Assembly: GCF_000348745.1 (NCBI RefSeq)
Contig: NC_020812.1
Location: forward strand, 372,001 to 436,000
DNA length: 64,000 bases
DNA from: Micavibrio aeruginosavorus EPB
Lineage (GTDB): Bacteria > Pseudomonadota > Alphaproteobacteria > Micavibrionales > Micavibrionaceae
Direction of reading: 5' to 3'
In this document: piece after piece, positions 1 to 10,273 of the stretch
Layout of the letters: every line of letters begins with the position of its first letter
Position numbering within the stretch: the stretch's first letter is position 1
Notes under the pieces: generated by a model
The model's input: only the letters and a program-made list of their open reading frames with translations
The model's database searches: none
What the model was told of the DNA's origin: nothing
Made by a program: the position numbers and the translations under genes

Positions 1-35
1 GGATAAGGCGTTTCCAGAATGCGGGATTTTGAACG

Positions 36-773
36 ATGAGCGACCAGTTTCCGATTGTTCCAGATGACGACAAAAAACCATCAACGGCCTTGGTGGCGTT
101 CAACCGCGCCGTCGCGGTTCAGGACGAGCCGGACGAAAAACCGGGCCACACCATCGAGGGTGAATTCCGCCGCATTGGCGCCGATGCCCGCCCGAAATTA
201 AACGGCCCCACGATTGAAGAAGAATTGGCCGAGGATGAACAGCGCCTGTTGCGCCATGAACGTGCGGGTCTGCTGCGCGCCGCGCACAAGAAAGCGGGCG
301 AAACGGAACCGAAAAATTCCGACACCGTGTTTTCGCCGAAAAATCCGTTGATGCAGGGCCCGGACCAGCCCCTGGCTTTGCCGGGGCCGAAAGCCGATGC
401 TGCGGCCGCTGCGACGGCGGAAGGTTATCCGCGCAAGATCCGCTGTGCCGATGGCCGTTATGTTTATGATTATGGTCACGAACTGCGCACGCGCGAAGGC
501 AAATTGTCGCAGGCGCAGGCCGCGAAAGTGGCCGAGCTGTCCTGTGAAAAGGGCTGGACGAAATTGTACGTCTATCGCGGCAATGGCCGCACCGTAAACC
601 CGGAAGCCGCAAACATCATCAACATGGTGTCGCGTGGCGCGGGGATCAATTTCAACATCGTCATGCAAAAAGCGGGCAGTGTCCGTTCGCACAAGAGCGA
701 AGCGCTACAGGCTATGGAAGCCGCGGCCCGTCTGCACGAAGCGATCAAAGCGCAACAGCAGACGCCGGGTTAA
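36..773 (+). CDS. Hypothetical protein with LPD7-like C-terminal region
   Basis: A 245-residue soluble protein with no signal peptide or membrane helix. The first ~130 residues are charged, then Ala/Pro-rich and low in complexity. From about residue 155 the pattern of an alanine-rich helix, then KGW, a short beta strand (KLYVYRGNG) and a second helix ending in GAGINF resembles the LPD7 fold, which is usually found in relaxase-linked polyvalent proteins of mobile elements. That match is by eye and tentative. The gene stands alone and is closed by a strong hairpin. The coding direction is supported by codon-biased composition and the downstream terminator. No function is assigned. Confidence 0.7.
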   Translation: MSDQFPIVPDDDKKPSTALVAFNRAVAVQDEPDEKPGHTIEGEFRRIGADARPKLNGPTIEEELAEDEQRLLRHERAGLLRAAHKKAGETEPKNSDTVFSPKNPLMQGPDQPLALPGPKADAAAAATAEGYPRKIRCADGRYVYDYGHELRTREGKLSQAQAAKVAELSCEKGWTKLYVYRGNGRTVNPEAANIINMVSRGAGINFNIVMQKAGSVRSHKSEALQAMEAAARLHEAIKAQQQTPG

Positions 774-798
774 TCTGTGATCCGTCATTGAAGAATGA

Positions 799-828
799 AA
801 AAAATCCCCGCCGAAGCGGGGATTTTTT
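799..828. terminator. Bidirectional rho-independent terminator
   Basis: The GC stem ATCCCCGC/GCGGGGAT with a CGAA-type loop is flanked by an A-run on the left and a T-run on the right. It can therefore stop transcripts from the 36-773 gene and from the convergent ctaA gene. Confidence 0.85.
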
Positions 829-843
829 AATGGTTATGCGCCG

Positions 844-1878
844 CTATCCACGCATGAGGCGGTGCTGGGCGTTCAGCAAAAGACCCAGCAGGATAAAGGC
901 TCCGGCCTGGTGCGCGGTAGCCAGGTGGATATCAACCTGGGTCAGTAATGTGGCGATGCCCAATCCGACCTGCACCAAAATCATAACGCCCAATGCGGCG
1001 ACATCGCCGGTGATCGTGCCGCCTTTGGTGCGCATCCAGATATAAAGCGCGGTGACGCATAATGTCGCGATGGCCAGCCAGCGGTGGGTGAATTGGACCG
1101 CCGCCGGGTTTTGCATGATGTCGCCGATCATCGTCGGGTGGGTGCGGAAATCCGGCGGGACCAATCCGGCACCCATGTGCGGGAACTGGTTATAAATCAT
1201 CCCGGCGTCCAACCCGGCGACAAAGGCGCCCCACACAATGGTGATCGCAATCATCGCCAACGTGGCCCATCCGGTGATAACGGTGTGTTTGGCCGTAATG
1301 TTTTTGTGGGTTGTTCCGCGCCATAGCCCAATCGCCAGCCACAGCATCAATGCAAACACCAGGGCCGCCATAAACAGGTGCAAGGACAATCGGAAATGCG
1401 ATACGGATGGGCGGTCAACCAAACCGCTTTGCACCATAAACCAACCGATGAATCCCTGCGCACCGCCAAGGGCGAGCAGGCCGATAAATTTCAACCCATA
1501 TCCCGGCGGGATTTGTTTGCGGATGGCGAACCACACCAGTGGTACGGCAAAGACAATGCCAATCGCACGCCCCCACAAACGGTGCAGCCATTCCCAAAAA
1601 TAGATTTTTTTGAAATCGGATAATTGCATCCAGAAATGCTTGGCGTCGTATTCCGGCGTTTGTTTGTATAAATCAAATTCCGCCTGCCAGGCCTCTTCGT
1701 TCAGCGGCGGCAACGCGCCCGCAATCGGTTTCCATTCGGTGATGGACAGCCCGGATTCGGTCAATCGTGTGACCGCGCCAATCATCGCCATGCTCAACAC
1801 CATGAAGCAGCAAATGAACAACCACACGGCAATTTTGCGGTGGGGGGCGAATGATGATGTGTGTTGGTTGGTGGACAT
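844..1878 (-). CDS. ctaA: Heme A synthase (COX15/CtaA)
   Basis: This 344-residue polytopic inner-membrane enzyme oxidises the C8 methyl of heme O to give heme A for aa3-type cytochrome oxidase. About eight hydrophobic helices are visible. The family signature GAVTRLTESGLS lies near residues 34-45. Conserved heme-ligand histidines appear in WEWLHRLWGR, SHFRLSLHLF, FTHRWLAI and ATAHQAGAF. The length is typical of the alphaproteobacterial COX15-like type. GAAGGAG lies just upstream of the ATG. It follows the AIM24-family gene on the same strand and ends at the bidirectional terminator. No oxidase subunits are in the window. Confidence 0.95.
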   Translation of the reverse strand: MSTNQHTSSFAPHRKIAVWLFICCFMVLSMAMIGAVTRLTESGLSITEWKPIAGALPPLNEEAWQAEFDLYKQTPEYDAKHFWMQLSDFKKIYFWEWLHRLWGRAIGIVFAVPLVWFAIRKQIPPGYGLKFIGLLALGGAQGFIGWFMVQSGLVDRPSVSHFRLSLHLFMAALVFALMLWLAIGLWRGTTHKNITAKHTVITGWATLAMIAITIVWGAFVAGLDAGMIYNQFPHMGAGLVPPDFRTHPTMIGDIMQNPAAVQFTHRWLAIATLCVTALYIWMRTKGGTITGDVAALGVMILVQVGLGIATLLTQVDIHLATAHQAGAFILLGLLLNAQHRLMRG

Positions 1879-1891
1879 GGGAATACTCCTT

Positions 1892-1918
1892 CACCCACCG
1901 GGTTTAGCCCTGTGGGTG
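1892..1918 (-). other. Stem-loop upstream of ctaA
   Basis: CACCCAC-x-GGG pairs with CCC-x-GTGGGTG around a five-base loop. It lies between the AIM24-family gene and the ctaA ribosome binding site. There is no T-run, so it may be a weak terminator, a processing site or a leader structure. Confidence 0.4.
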
Positions 1919-1943
1919 CGGAATGTCCAGTTTGATGGAAAAC

Positions 1944-2708
1944 TTACCGTTTCGGGCCCAAAGCCTGTTTGGTTTCAAACGGTTTGGAGCCGACCCAGAT
2001 GGTGCCCGGGCCCTCGGCCTTGGCCACGAACGCGCCTTCGCCGCCTGTGACCATGGTCAGCAATCCGCCCGCAAAAGCCATGCCCAGTTTGACGGAGTCG
2101 CTGGCCGCGACCAGACAGCGCGCATCGGTTTTGTAAACTTCGCCAGCGTCCAGTTGAATGCATTGGACGTTGCCCGGCGCGTTCAGGAAGGTCCACGCCT
2201 CGCCTTTGATTTCCTGCATCACGACGCTGTTGCTCAGCATACCGAACAGCGAGAGTTTCATTTTTGATCCCAGCTGCGCGCCTTGCTCCGCGGCCAGGAA
2301 GCTGCCGCGCTGGGCGACGATGCGGTTGCCGTGTTCGGCAATATCAATCGCAACAATTTCACCCGGCAACGCGGCGGCCAGGCTCAGCTTGCCAACCTTG
2401 TCGGATGACATGTTGACGTATTGGTTGATGAAGAAATTTTCGCCCCCGATCTTGCGCATGACGGACCGGAACAGGCTGCTTAAGAAACCGGAATTGGATC
2501 CGTCGCCCAGCGTGGATTTCATTTTCACGCTGTCGGATTGTCCCATCAATGTGCCCGCTTCGCCAACGAAGGCCTGCCCCGGTTGCATGTGCAATTCCAG
2601 ATACGGGGTGTGCGCGCCGTTAATGCGAAATTCGAACCCGTGGGTCTGGGCCGGCCCGTTAAAGGCGGTGGAGGCTTTCGGGGTGTCGATGGTCGTCATG
2701 GCATTCAT
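1944..2708 (-). CDS. AIM24 / TIGR00266 family protein
   Basis: A 254-residue protein with the glycine-rich beta-sandwich pattern of the AIM24 (DUF124) family: repeated short strands, the central NQYVNMSS segment, and the C-terminal GGEGAFVAKAEGPGTIWVGSKPF that typifies it. The family occurs in bacteria and mitochondria, where it is linked to membrane and respiratory-complex organisation. Its biochemical role in bacteria is not settled. It is co-oriented with ctaA, 65 bp upstream, and divergent from the reductase gene. An internal ATG four codons in (MTTIDTP) is an alternative start. Confidence 0.85.
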   Translation of the reverse strand: MNAMTTIDTPKASTAFNGPAQTHGFEFRINGAHTPYLELHMQPGQAFVGEAGTLMGQSDSVKMKSTLGDGSNSGFLSSLFRSVMRKIGGENFFINQYVNMSSDKVGKLSLAAALPGEIVAIDIAEHGNRIVAQRGSFLAAEQGAQLGSKMKLSLFGMLSNSVVMQEIKGEAWTFLNAPGNVQCIQLDAGEVYKTDARCLVAASDSVKLGMAFAGGLLTMVTGGEGAFVAKAEGPGTIWVGSKPFETKQALGPKR

Positions 2709-2828
2709 CCTTACGCGCTTGATCCGGTTGGCATCTTTGGGTCAAAAAACTTTAAATTCGGCGGGGCCTGTGCTACCGCAAGATGGTTATAGCATGACCG
2801 CCCCCACAGGCCAAGAAAATTATGGTAA

Positions 2829-3917
<1,089 letters not shown>

Positions 3918-3960
3918 AGCCACCTTTTAACCCCGGTTGCGCTGGTGTAGAGTGGGGACC

Positions 3961-4800
3961 ATGACACAGACGGCTCCGGCTCTGCCGACATTCGATATCG
4001 TTGATGCCGCCAGCTTTGGATACCAGCTGGCGTGGGCGGAGCGTCACTATCTGATCCGCTTGGCCACCGTTCCGGTTCTGGTCAGCATTGTTTGTCAATT
4101 GATCGTCACGATGCTGGGGTGGGAATCCAATTACCTGCGCCAAGCGATGGTGATGTTGCCGGCCTATTTCGCCGAAGGGTGGATGGTGTGCCATATGGTG
4201 CGGCTGGTCTTTCTGGGCCAGCGTTGGCCCTTTATGCCCAGCGGCGACCCGGTGCGCGATGAAACGGCGCTGGATGATCGGGCCTATGGTATTTTTGCCG
4301 GGACGCTGGTTTACGTTTTGATCAAAATGATCGCGTCGGCCTTGTTGGCGTTTTCGTCGATGTTCCAGATGTCGGATGAAATGGAAACATTGGTGCAGTC
4401 CGGCGGCAACCCGCCCGCGGCCCTGCTGATCATGCAGGTTGTGATTGTCGTCGTTGGTGTATGGGCGTTCCGCTTTCTGTGGGTGCATATCGGTGTGGCG
4501 GCGGGATATCGCATTCGCACCTATCTGCGCGCGGTGAACGGCTTGGGCGTGTCGGTGCAGATGCTGGGCGTTTCACTGCTGTGCTTCTTCCCGTTCTTTG
4601 TCGTGTTGCTGTTTATCACCATGGGGCTGGTGTCCGGTTATCACCAGCAGAATGTGCCCGTACCGTTTGTGACGAAATTTATCGTCATCACCCTGCAAGT
4701 GTGTGGTGGCGCGGCCATCACGTTGATCAACACAGCCGCCATCGCCCAGGGCTTTGGCAAGCTGGTTGATATTTATCTGCGCAAAAACCCATCAGCATGA
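3961..4800 (+). CDS. Polytopic membrane protein of unknown function
   Basis: A 279-residue protein with about five to six hydrophobic segments: near residues 30-55, 60-80, 108-130, 150-170, 198-225 and 235-260. No family motif was recognised. The start was chosen at MTQTAPAL because an upstream in-frame ATG has no Shine-Dalgarno. TAGAGT, a weak -10-like box, lies exactly 7 bp before the chosen ATG, so the message could be leaderless. The 3' end overlaps the convergent 4792-5151 gene by nine bases. A transporter or membrane sensor is possible but not supported. Confidence 0.75.
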   Translation: MTQTAPALPTFDIVDAASFGYQLAWAERHYLIRLATVPVLVSIVCQLIVTMLGWESNYLRQAMVMLPAYFAEGWMVCHMVRLVFLGQRWPFMPSGDPVRDETALDDRAYGIFAGTLVYVLIKMIASALLAFSSMFQMSDEMETLVQSGGNPPAALLIMQVVIVVVGVWAFRFLWVHIGVAAGYRIRTYLRAVNGLGVSVQMLGVSLLCFFPFFVVLLFITMGLVSGYHQQNVPVPFVTKFIVITLQVCGGAAITLINTAAIAQGFGKLVDIYLRKNPSA

Positions 4801-5151
4801 CCAGCCGCCGAAGCCAAGAGCGCGCACCGACGCGGTTGCGGTGATTCCAGCCGTGCGGTTGTGCGCGGTCTGTGCCGTGATAATGCGTTCGGCCAGCGCA
4901 CGGTTTTTTCCATGCTGGTTAAAATAATCCTTGAGATCATTCAGAATGGCGGGTGTCGTTCCCAGCACGGCGCAGGTCGCGGTGATGTCATCCGTAGCCG
5001 CGACGATTCCGGCGCGCGTGATCAGGCTGCCCAGAATCGCCTTGGCCATTTGGGCCTGTACGGGGTGCAGGGTTTGATCCGGCGTGCGCGGCAGGATGGT
5101 ATCGTGGAACTGGTCGCGCAAGGTTGTTTGCAGGGTGGATATTTGTGTCAT
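4792..5151 (-). CDS. Hypothetical protein downstream of a trp leader
   Basis: A 119-residue, mostly helical soluble protein starting MTQISTLQ, with AAGGACAAGACA before the ATG as binding site. No family was recognised; it is not an evident chorismate mutase or trp enzyme. It contains one Trp, in the C-terminal GGWSC. It lies 76 bp downstream of the attenuator terminator at 5227-5254, on the same strand and with nothing between. It is therefore the gene that would be expressed on read-through of the leader. A longer in-frame start at 5220 is possible but lacks a binding site. The 3' end overlaps the convergent membrane-protein gene. Confidence 0.65.
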   Translation of the reverse strand: MTQISTLQTTLRDQFHDTILPRTPDQTLHPVQAQMAKAILGSLITRAGIVAATDDITATCAVLGTTPAILNDLKDYFNQHGKNRALAERIITAQTAHNRTAGITATASVRALGFGGWSC

Positions 5152-5226
5152 TGTCTTGTCCTTTATGTGTGGTGTGTCCGTGTGGTTCAGGAAACCAGGG
5201 GACCGGGACAAGATCTGCAAAACGCA

Positions 5227-5254
5227 TAAAAAAAGCCCGGACCCTTTCCGGGCT
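5227..5254 (-). terminator. Attenuator terminator of the trp leader (stem 3:4)
   Basis: Read on the minus strand, AGCCCGGA (5254-5247), a five-base loop and TCCGGGCT (5241-5234) are followed by a T-run. The 5' arm can alternatively pair, as GCCCG, with CGGGC just after the leader peptide stop codon. That would be the antiterminator of a classical attenuator. Confidence 0.8.
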
Positions 5255-5306
5255 CCAGACCATTTCCATGTTTCGATTTATACCAAAAGAAATGCGCCGG
5301 GGCCCG

Positions 5307-5360
5307 CTATGACAGGGGCCACCACCAATTCATCGGCATTGTTGCGTTCATCGACATCAT
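5307..5360 (-). CDS. trpL: Tryptophan leader peptide (attenuator, rnTrpL-like)
   Basis: A 17-codon open frame, MMSMNATMPMN-WWW-PLS, with three consecutive Trp codons at 5327-5319. A GGCCC arm that begins within the last Trp codon can pair with GGGCC after the stop (1:2). CGGGC there can pair with GCCCG of the terminator arm (2:3), and the terminator itself is 3:4. A promoter 7 bp upstream places the predicted transcript start at the first ATG. That matches the known leaderless trp leader of Sinorhizobium meliloti, whose attenuated transcript also acts as a trans-acting small RNA. Here trpE is not downstream. The terminated RNA would be about 134 nt. Confidence 0.78.
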   Translation of the reverse strand: MMSMNATMPMNWWWPLS

Positions 5361-5366
5361 GCCCCA

Positions 5367-5396
5367 TCCATACAGCAGGCGCGGACAATCCGTCAA
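5367..5396 (-). promoter_or_regulatory. Predicted promoter of the trp leader
   Basis: On the minus strand TTGACG (5396-5391), an 18-bp spacer and TATGGA (5372-5367) precede the leader ATG at 5360 by six bases. This predicts a transcript with essentially no 5' UTR. The -35 is strong and the -10 is weak. Confidence 0.6.
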
Positions 5397-5432
5397 GAAA
5401 AGTTGAAATCGCGGGATGGCCGGTATAGATAG

Positions 5433-5762
5433 ATGGGCATGAACACATACAAAATTCATGTCACGAACCCGGACGGCACCCGCACCAGCCTCGACGCGCT
5501 GGAGGGGTGGCAGGTCATGGAAATCCTGCGCGATTACGGTTTGCCGGTGAAGGCGGAATGCGGGGGGGCGTGCTGCTGCGCCACCTGTCACGTGTATGTC
5601 GATGCCGACTGGCTGGACAAGCTGCCCCCGGTCGGGGATGAGGAAGAGTGCATGCTGGATAGTGCCTTGTCACCCAAGGCCAATTCCCGCCTGTCCTGCC
5701 AGATCATTATGACCCCGGAGCTGGACGGGCTGAGCCTGACCATTGCGCCGAATGGGGTTTAA
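5433..5762 (+). CDS. fdx: 2Fe-2S ferredoxin (adrenodoxin/ISC type)
   Basis: A 109-residue electron carrier. The cluster ligands are C43-x5-C49-x2-C52 plus a distal Cys near 89 (SRLSCQI), the spacing of vertebrate-type/ISC ferredoxins. Two extra cysteines (47, 48) make an unusual ACCCATC run. The acidic partner-binding helix DEEECMLDSA is present. A second ATG two codons in (MNTYKIHV) may be the true start. It stands alone, divergent from the trp leader, with no isc genes nearby. The reductase at 2868-3917 is a likely partner. Confidence 0.92.
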   Translation: MGMNTYKIHVTNPDGTRTSLDALEGWQVMEILRDYGLPVKAECGGACCCATCHVYVDADWLDKLPPVGDEEECMLDSALSPKANSRLSCQIIMTPELDGLSLTIAPNGV

Positions 5763-5854
5763 TTTCTTTACATAATGCATCCTTTGGGCTAGATTTCTCC
5801 CGGGTTCTCCCGTCGCGGGATGGGGGTGTTTGTTCGTTTTGGGCCATCGATACG

Positions 5855-6967
5855 ATGGGCTGGGTGATCGCGATGCCAAGACCGGATCATTTTATTGTCC
5901 TGTCCGCCGGGTCGGATTGCGATATCGACCTGTATAGTCGGCATGACCATGGTGATGCCGGGGCCGTGTGGTCGCGCATGGATATCGGGATGGTGACGAA
6001 ATACGTGAATGTACGGACCGGGCCCGTCGATTCCTTTTCAAATTACAAACGCCGTCTGAAATTAGCTATCGTCATTCCGGTATCGGCGGCGGCGGCGGGG
6101 CGGTTGCGCGATTTTTGCGATATGGCGTTTTCGATTGAACCCTATCTTGGGACAGGAGAAACGTCCCCGGATATCATCGGTACAAAGCGTGAGATCCCGT
6201 ATTATTTTACACAGGATATGGCGCCGCTGGAGCCGTTTGAAAAAGATCGCGACGCCAAGGGGCTGGCGCGGTTGTTCGGCGGGCCGGAGACGCGATATTT
6301 TCAACATGCCATTTCCGCCATCGGGGATCATGCGGATCGTATGACGGGCGTGCGTGCCAATATCAAGAATATGTGGGCGCGGGCCAGTGCGCCGTTTCGT
6401 ACGCGGGCGGATACATCATCAACATCCGATGGTGTTTTGCGCGCCCGGTATAATTGCTGGACCGCGGCGCAAGGGTTGGCCGAATATGTGGCGCGCGTGG
6501 ATTTGGTTGACATTGACCCCGATTTATCCCGCTATCACCGCGCCTGGCAGGTAACAGCATGGTTCGGCGCGCAGATGCGCACGGGCGTCTTGGCGAAAGA
6601 CAAACAGGTGTTGGAAAATATCGAGAAGATCAAGGCCGTGCGCCATGATGTGCGCACCTTGATTCCACCGCCCTATAATTCCGATGCGGTTTATGTGCTG
6701 GATGGCCATGGCGCGCATGCGCCGGTGTTGTTGGTGCCGGATCTGGATTCTTTTACGACGTTGGCGCAATCGAATTTCCGCGATTGGGATGCGGATGGTC
6801 GTGTCATCAATCCGCTGCGTGATTTGTATGATGACAATACAAAATTATTTGGCGATGTGACGATGGGGCATCCGCTGAAAACTGTGGGTCCACGTCCTGA
6901 TCTGGATGGGCCGCACGCATTGGCCGTGTTGCGCAATCGCAACCGCGATCCGCGCTTTAATCTGTAA
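5855..6967 (+). CDS. Hypothetical protein, 364-370 residues
   Basis: No family was recognised. The protein is soluble, with a beta-rich N-terminal section to about residue 80, a helical middle (~110-260), and a C-terminal section containing LDGHGAHAPVLLVPDLDSF. No signal peptide or transmembrane helix is evident. Start choice is uncertain between 5855 and the ATG at 5873 (MPRPDHFIVLS), which better fits the first conserved-looking strand. It is a single-gene unit between fdx and the convergent usg gene. The codon pattern matches the neighbours, so it looks resident rather than recently acquired. Confidence 0.7.
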   Translation: MGWVIAMPRPDHFIVLSAGSDCDIDLYSRHDHGDAGAVWSRMDIGMVTKYVNVRTGPVDSFSNYKRRLKLAIVIPVSAAAAGRLRDFCDMAFSIEPYLGTGETSPDIIGTKREIPYYFTQDMAPLEPFEKDRDAKGLARLFGGPETRYFQHAISAIGDHADRMTGVRANIKNMWARASAPFRTRADTSSTSDGVLRARYNCWTAAQGLAEYVARVDLVDIDPDLSRYHRAWQVTAWFGAQMRTGVLAKDKQVLENIEKIKAVRHDVRTLIPPPYNSDAVYVLDGHGAHAPVLLVPDLDSFTTLAQSNFRDWDADGRVINPLRDLYDDNTKLFGDVTMGHPLKTVGPRPDLDGPHALAVLRNRNRDPRFNL

Positions 6968-6984
6968 TCTGTGACCGTCTGATT

Positions 6985-7251
6985 TTAATGCAACTGGAAT
7001 TCCGCGCGGATAAACCGGGATTCGCCGGGCGTGATCAGCTTGTGGCTGGCGACGTAGACGGAATGCAGTTTGCCGTCCAGATTGTGGCTCCAAAAATCCA
7101 GGAATTTGTTCAGCACCGGATATTTCGGGGCCAGGTCGTATTCCTGCCAGATATAGGATTGGAGCAAATCCGGATAATCCGGCAAATGGTACAAAATCTC
7201 CGCCGTGGTCAGGCGGTAGTCTTTCATGAATTGGGTCCGCAGATCGGCCAT
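6985..7251 (-). CDS. usg: Usg-family protein
   Basis: An 88-residue protein with the nearly invariant Usg core: RLTTAEILYHLPDYPDLLQS, then a W-x-EYDLAPKYP block and a C-terminal HSVYVASHKLI. The family takes its name from a gene upstream of the tryptophan genes (trpFBA) in Caulobacter and is confined mainly to alphaproteobacteria. Its molecular function is not established. Here no trp biosynthetic gene is adjacent, but the trp leader lies 1.6 kb away. It is transcribed divergently from groES. Confidence 0.93.
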   Translation of the reverse strand: MADLRTQFMKDYRLTTAEILYHLPDYPDLLQSYIWQEYDLAPKYPVLNKFLDFWSHNLDGKLHSVYVASHKLITPGESRFIRAEFQLH

Positions 7252-7402
7252 GGTCTAACCTCCTGATGTTCCATTCTGAATCGGGGGTTGGTTGCCGGGA
7301 TTTCTTCCCGTTTTACCAGAATGCCATGCGGGCCCTTTCAAAATTCTTAATTCTTCCCGGTTTTGTGCGGGTTTCACCTGTGTGTGGATGGCGTCGAGAG
7401 AC

Positions 7403-7463
7403 TTGAAATCCGGGGACGATTGTCTTAAATCAAGGCCTAGCACTCCCCGGACCAGAGTGCCAA
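7403..7463 (+). promoter_or_regulatory. groESL promoter with CIRCE operator (HrcA site)
   Basis: TTGAAA (7403-7408), 16 bp and TTAAAT (7425-7430) form a vegetative-type promoter. At the expected start site lies the CIRCE inverted repeat CTAGCACTC (7437-7445), nine bases, GAGTGCCAA (7455-7463). CIRCE binds the repressor HrcA, which links chaperonin synthesis to free GroEL. Confidence 0.9.
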
Positions 7464-7520
7464 ATGGGCTCGGACGGGGAATGTCGTTGTAAATCAGAAA
7501 CTTAAAATTGGAGGAGTCGA

Positions 7521-7811
7521 ATGAAGTTTCGTCCTTTGCATGATCGTGTTCTTCTGCGTCGCGTTGAACAGGATGAGAAAACCAAGGGTGGTATTATCAT
7601 CCCGGATACCGCGAAAGAAAAACCGATGGAAGGTGAAATTGTCGCTGTGGGCTCCGGCCTGCGTGATGAAACCGGCAAGGTTGTGCCGCTGGATGTGAAG
7701 GCTGGCGACCGTGTCCTGTTTTCCAAATGGTCCGGAACGGAAGTGACGATTGATGGCGAAGACCTTCTGGTGATGAAGGAAGCCGACATCATGGGTGTTC
7801 TGGCTGCGTAA
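7521..7811 (+). CDS. groES: Co-chaperonin GroES
   Basis: A 96-residue Hsp10. [13 protein letters not shown] opens the protein, and the mobile loop [20 protein letters not shown] near residues 16-36 contacts GroEL. Seven subunits form the lid of the folding chamber. GGAGGAG precedes the ATG. It is first in the CIRCE-controlled operon, 51 bp ahead of groEL. Confidence 0.98.
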   Translation: MKFRPLHDRVLLRRVEQDEKTKGGIIIPDTAKEKPMEGEIVAVGSGLRDETGKVVPLDVKAGDRVLFSKWSGTEVTIDGEDLLVMKEADIMGVLAA

Positions 7812-9512
<1,701 letters not shown>

Positions 9513-9539
9513 TCGCCCCTGCGCTGTGCATTATTTATC

Positions 9540-9570
9540 GAAAAGGGCCGGGTCTTCCGGCCCTTTTCTT
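9540..9570 (+). terminator. groESL operon terminator
   Basis: GAAAAGGGCCGG and CCGGCCCTTTTC form a strong hairpin around a short GTCTT loop, with T-rich sequence following. Confidence 0.9.
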
Positions 9571-9599
9571 ATGCGGATATTTGACGCATATTAGTAGGC

Positions 9600-10271
9600 A
9601 TGACACAGACATCGCCGAAATCGAAAAAAACAAAAGTCGCAAAATCAACGCCGCCCGCGGCGTATCTGGTGCTGGTCTTTGGTGTGGCGGTGTTTATTGG
9701 TGTGGCGGTCCTGGTCGCGCAACGGTTTATCACCGTGCCCGCGTCCGATCCGGCGGCCCAGCAAGCGACGCAAACCACAGCCCCCGTCGGGCCGTTGGAA
9801 GTTGTGGCACCGAAAAAGCCCGAAATGCCGAACTTGCCCGAACGTGACATTGCCGAGAAAGATGTGCAGGGCAATTGGATCGCCAAATTCTTGGACTACA
9901 CCGCGTTGTTTCAGGTGCGTAACGGTGCATTCCAAATTCTGGTCAGCCGCGATGACCCCGCCGCACCCGTTTATTATTCACGCGGCACCTATACGCTGAA
10001 CAAGGCGACGATGACATTGGTGCCGAACGCGTCGTTGGGGGCACCCGAGGCGAATACGCAAACGCAATATCTTCCGCTGGCTGGTCGCGCGTTTGATGTG
10101 ATCATGATGCTGGACAAGGATATGATGGTCTGGCGTCCCGGCAAACCGGACCCCAATTACCCAAATCGCAACGCCACGCACCCGTTGATTCAGTATAGCA
10201 GTCAGGAATTTCTGGTCTTTGATCGCGATGCTGCGGCTCCTGCCGCTCCTGTTGCGCCAGCAGCGCCATAA
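9600..10271 (+). CDS. Membrane-anchored protein of unknown function
   Basis: A 223-residue protein with a lysine-rich cytoplasmic N-terminus, one transmembrane helix at about residues 21-42 and a periplasmic remainder. A Pro-rich linker leads to a compact domain at ~88-205, where the GNWIAKFLDYTALFQV segment resembles the opening of small lipocalin-like or META-type beta domains, though not convincingly. The C-terminus is an Ala/Pro repeat. The gene ends two bases before mutM, suggesting one transcript. No family was assigned. Confidence 0.7.
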   Translation: MTQTSPKSKKTKVAKSTPPAAYLVLVFGVAVFIGVAVLVAQRFITVPASDPAAQQATQTTAPVGPLEVVAPKKPEMPNLPERDIAEKDVQGNWIAKFLDYTALFQVRNGAFQILVSRDDPAAPVYYSRGTYTLNKATMTLVPNASLGAPEANTQTQYLPLAGRAFDVIMMLDKDMMVWRPGKPDPNYPNRNATHPLIQYSSQEFLVFDRDAAAPAAPVAPAAP

Positions 10272-10273
10272 CC

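Noticed and set aside
3948-3963. General leaderless-mRNA pattern (-10-like box about 5-7 bp before ATG at 3961, 9600 and 15698)
   Set aside because: The -10 matches are weak and -35 elements are missing at these genes. Only the trp leader has both boxes at the right distance.
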